Below are positions 5,662-7,440 of a stretch of 7,440 bases of DNA, in pieces; positions within the stretch are counted from its first letter, which is position 1, and each line of letters begins with the position of its first letter. The DNA is from an uncultured Clostridia bacterium (GTDB lineage Bacteria > Bacillota > Clostridia > Oscillospirales > Ruminococcaceae). Under the pieces are notes generated by a model, which saw only the letters and a list, made by a program, of their open reading frames with translations, ran no database searches and was not told the origin of the DNA. Location: the NCBI GenBank assembly GCA_947632425.1, contig CANRPG010000097.1, positions 1 through 7,440 of the forward strand, read 5' to 3'. Both the position numbers and the translations under genes were made by a program.

Positions 5662-6903
5662 ATGGCTTCTGAAAGAGTTGAACAAACTGTATTTACCGAG
5701 GAAATGAAGAAGGACTACACGATACTCGTGCCCGATATGCTGCCTATTCATTTTCGGCTGATAATGCAGATATTTGAAAATTACGGCTACCACATGGAAC
5801 TGCTGACGAACACTTCGCGCAATGTTGTTGACGAGGGCTTGAAAAACACCCACAACGACACCTGCTACCCTGCTCTGCTGGTTATAGGGCAGTTTATGGA
5901 CGCACTGAAAAGCGGCAAGTATGATGTGAACAAGACGGCTCTGCTTATGTCGCAGACTGGCGGCGGCTGCCGTGCCTCAAACTACATTCATCTGATAAGA
6001 AAGGCTATTTCGGCTGAGTTTCCGCAGGTGCCTGTTATATCCTTAAATTTCAGCGGACTGGAGAAAAACCCTGCGTTCAAAATAACCGTGCCTATCATGG
6101 TAAAGCTTATATACGGCGTGCTTTACGGCGACCTGCTTATGCTGCTTTACAACCAGTGCGTTCCATATGAGGTGAACAAGGGCGACACCGACAAGATGCT
6201 TGAAAAGTGGGAGAAGCGTTTGGGAAAGATGTTCGCTGAGAACAAGTTTTTTGACACCAAGCGGCACTACAGGGCGATACTTAACGACTTTGCATCGATA
6301 GAGCGCACCAAAGAAAAAAAGCCGCGTGTGGGCATTGTTGGCGAGATATATGTAAAATACTCGCCGCTGGCTAATAATCATCTGAATGAGTTTCTTATCT
6401 CGGAAGGGTGCGAGCCGAATGTGCCGGGGCTTTTAGACTTTGTAATGTACTGCGCGACCGACAGGATAAACGACGGCAAACTTTATGACCGCAAAGACAG
6501 CGGATATTACGGCTATGCGGTGGGCTACAAGGCGTTGTACACATATCAGAAGCAGCAGATAAAGGCGGTGAAAGAGCACGGGGTGTTCTTCCCACCGCAC
6601 GATTTTGAGGAGCTTCGCCGCTATGCGGACAAGTATATAAACCAGGGCGTAAAAATGGGCGAGGGCTGGCTTATAACCGCTGAAATGGCTGCTCTTGCCG
6701 AAAGCGGCACGGAAAACATCATCTGCACGCAGCCGTTTGGGTGTCTGCCAAACCACATTGTTGCGAAAGGTATGATGCGCGTTATAAAAGAGGCGTATCC
6801 GCAGGCAAATATAGTCGCTATTGATTACGACCCGGGTGCGACCAAGGTAAACCAAGAAAACCGCATAAAGCTTATGCTTGCAAACGCAAAACGAGCAAAA
6901 TAG
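5662..6903 (+). CDS. 2-hydroxyacyl-CoA dehydratase-like protein (COG3581 type), partner of the tandem activase
   Basis: A 413-aa soluble protein that matches the C-terminal third of the fused activase/dehydratase-like proteins of about 1,400 aa. Presumed role: the reductase half that receives electrons from the activase domains on iron-sulfur clusters; the reaction is not known. Visible motifs are NDTCYPA (C68), TGGGCRASNY (C103), GEGWLITAEM (333-342), CTQPFGCLPNHI (C355, C361) and DYDPGATKVNQENRIKLML (388-406). Other cysteines are C166, C250 and C264. The C68, C103 and C361 contexts mirror C718, C743 and C927 of the upstream protein, so the two proteins look like related halves. The ATG is preceded by AAGGA (5647-5651, 10 nt away) and a closer GAGG, compatible with re-initiation after the upstream TAA. 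It lacks the substrate-CoA signature of true HgdA/HgdB, so naming it a hydroxyacyl-CoA dehydratase would overstate the evidence. Confidence 0.9.
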   Translation: MASERVEQTVFTEEMKKDYTILVPDMLPIHFRLIMQIFENYGYHMELLTNTSRNVVDEGLKNTHNDTCYPALLVIGQFMDALKSGKYDVNKTALLMSQTGGGCRASNYIHLIRKAISAEFPQVPVISLNFSGLEKNPAFKITVPIMVKLIYGVLYGDLLMLLYNQCVPYEVNKGDTDKMLEKWEKRLGKMFAENKFFDTKRHYRAILNDFASIERTKEKKPRVGIVGEIYVKYSPLANNHLNEFLISEGCEPNVPGLLDFVMYCATDRINDGKLYDRKDSGYYGYAVGYKALYTYQKQQIKAVKEHGVFFPPHDFEELRRYADKYINQGVKMGEGWLITAEMAALAESGTENIICTQPFGCLPNHIVAKGMMRVIKEAYPQANIVAIDYDPGATKVNQENRIKLMLANAKRAK

Positions 6904-6914
6904 CAAAGAAAAGG

Positions 6915-6938
6915 CCGCCTTGTAAAAGACGGTTTTTT
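6915..6938 (+). terminator. Intrinsic terminator of the activase operon
   Basis: CCG-C-CTT-GTAA-AAG-A-CGG (6915-6932) forms a hairpin with one C-A mismatch and a GTAA loop, followed at once by six T (6933-6938). It lies 11 nt after the TAG of the second gene, closing the two-gene operon. Confidence 0.85.
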
Positions 6939-7069
6939 GTTATATTGCCTATACAAAAATGTTATAGTTGCGCTTTCGCACAGCCTGCGGAGCTGTTCAA
7001 CGCTCCCCAGTACACTAAAGTTTTAAGCCTTGTCAAGAAAATAAAAGTTTTCGGTCAAGCTCTTTTTTA

Positions 7070-7086
7070 CAGTTGCTTCGCAACTG
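7070..7086. repeat. Hairpin, 7-bp perfect stem
   Basis: CAGTTGC-TTC-GCAACTG, a perfect 7-bp stem with a 3-nt loop, preceded on the plus strand by a T-run (7064-7068). On the minus strand the hairpin is followed by T-AAAAAA rather than U, so it is not a minus-strand terminator. Confidence 0.55.
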
Positions 7087-7119
7087 CCAAGGCTTGCAGG
7101 GTGTAGCGTTCGCAAGCGA

Positions 7120-7145
7120 CCGCCGGCAGAATATTCTTCCAGCGG
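7120..7145. repeat. Imperfect 26-bp palindrome centred on AGAATATTCT
   Basis: Reading outward from the perfect decamer AGAATATTCT (7128-7137), the flanks CCGCCGGC and TCCAGCGG... pair at all but two positions (C/T and C/A mismatches). It could be a cruciform, a hairpin or a dimeric protein-binding site. Confidence 0.45.
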
Positions 7146-7286
7146 CGTGTGGGGTGGACGTGTTGTTTTTTGTTTTTGGGAAAGCCGAAGGTGTGTGGTG
7201 GTAAACGCACTCGCTGAAAAATTACAATTCAGATACCCACTTTGTTTCAAAGCATGGAAGAAGCCTCGAAGAGGGTTCTTCTGCAC

Positions 7287-7312
7287 TTGACCGACAGCTC
7301 GCTGGCGGTCAA
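7287..7312. repeat. Hairpin TTGACCG...CGGTCAA
   Basis: A 7-bp perfect outer stem (7287-7293 with 7306-7312), one A-G mismatch, then CAG-CTCG-CTG at the tip. It is one of the strongest stems in the right-hand non-coding stretch. No U-tract follows. Confidence 0.55.
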
Positions 7313-7367
7313 TGTGTGAGCTCCGCAGGCTTGCTGCGAAAGCAGCTAAAACTTCAAATACAGCACG

Positions 7368-7386
7368 GCGTTCTCTGAGAGAACGC
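7368..7386. repeat. Near-perfect palindrome GCGTTCTCT-G-AGAGAACGC
   Basis: Nine complementary bases on each side of a single central G, so it is almost a true DNA palindrome. It shares the GCGTTC core with the stem at 7414-7440, suggesting that both belong to one repeat family. Confidence 0.55.
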
Positions 7387-7413
7387 GAAAAAAGAGATAT
7401 GGCTTCTCATTAA

Positions 7414-7440
7414 GGAACGCCCTCTCTTGCAGGGCGTTCC
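7414..7440. repeat. Perfect 10-bp hairpin at the right window edge
   Basis: GGAACGCCCT (7414-7423) and AGGGCGTTCC (7431-7440) pair perfectly around a 7-nt loop. This may be a transcription terminator, but the bases that would show a plus-strand U-tract lie outside the window. On the minus strand TTAAT follows, which is only weakly U-rich. Confidence 0.5.

Larger units (their letters stand above)
6972..7343. repeat. Long-range inverted repeat bounding a 370-bp block
   Basis: AGCCTGCGGAGCT (6982-6994) is the exact reverse complement of AGCTCCGCAGGCT (7319-7331). Outward of these, GCTTTCGCA (6972-6980) is the exact reverse complement of TGCGAAAGC (7335-7343), with 1 nt versus 3 nt between the two segments. 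That is 22 matched bases per arm at the two ends of a 372-bp block, as terminal inverted repeats of a MITE-like element would look. No target-site duplication was found by eye. Confidence 0.5.
6939..7440. other. Non-coding, hairpin-rich stretch without a convincing gene
   Basis: About 500 bases with no open frame that has a Shine-Dalgarno site, a recognisable motif or sensible composition. The stretch instead carries many short inverted repeats: stems at 7070-7086, 7120-7145, 7287-7312, 7333-7346 (GCTGC-GAAA-GCAGC, a GNRA-type loop), 7368-7386 and 7414-7440, plus an arm pair at 6972-6994 and 7319-7343. No tRNA, rRNA or known riboswitch was recognised. This density resembles a dispersed non-coding repeat or the wreck of a small mobile element. 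Confidence 0.55.

Noticed and set aside
6433..6906. 157-codon open frame on the minus strand
   Set aside because: Antisense to the end of the dehydratase-like gene and overlapping its stop; the plus-strand frame has clear conserved motifs.
7023..7286. 87-codon open frame on the minus strand
   Set aside because: No Shine-Dalgarno site, no recognisable motif, low-complexity Thr/His/Arg/Ser-rich composition, and it runs through several hairpins, including the palindrome at 7120-7145. More likely translated repeat than a gene.

Overview
The window looks like a chromosomal segment of an anaerobic Clostridia-type Firmicute. An Oscillospiraceae/Ruminococcus-like gut organism is my guess, from the moderate GC content, strong AGGAGG-type Shine-Dalgarno sites, a type-A RNase P RNA, a PepV-type dipeptidase and a large oxygen-sensitive activase/dehydratase-like iron-sulfur system. 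Taxonomy is inference; nothing in the window fixes the genus.

Layout. Positions 1-1861, minus strand: a translationally coupled pair, an M20 (PepV/Sapep-type) dipeptidase gene with a TTG start, whose stop overlaps the ATG of tyrA (prephenate dehydrogenase, cut by the left window edge). Positions 1862-2133: non-coding, packed with hairpins and bounded by two copies of an 18-bp palindromic repeat. Positions about 2134-2489, minus strand: rnpB, with a clear sigma-A promoter. Positions 2490-2682: a divergent promoter region with an extended -10 promoter on each strand and an inverted repeat between them.

Positions 2683-6903, plus strand: a two-gene operon, closed by an intrinsic terminator at 6915-6938. 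The first protein (983 aa) has two consecutive BadF/HgdC-type ATPase (activase) domains, a CxxCxxxC...C module and a DUF2229-type domain. The second (413 aa) is the COG3581-type, 2-hydroxyacyl-CoA dehydratase-like partner. The two genes share one reading frame and are separated only by a single TAA and nine sense codons, so together they correspond to the single protein of about 1,400 aa found in many anaerobes. The family's presumed mechanism is ATP-driven electron transfer from a [4Fe-4S] activase to a dehydratase-like reductase core. The cysteine pattern here (three in each of two related halves) would suit a pair of linked clusters such as the [8Fe-9S] double-cubane. Substrate and physiological role are unknown, and no substrate-specific enzyme gene is in the window.

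Positions 6939-7440: no convincing gene. The stretch holds a dense set of inverted repeats and hairpins, resembling a dispersed non-coding repeat element, and ends on a perfect 10-bp stem.
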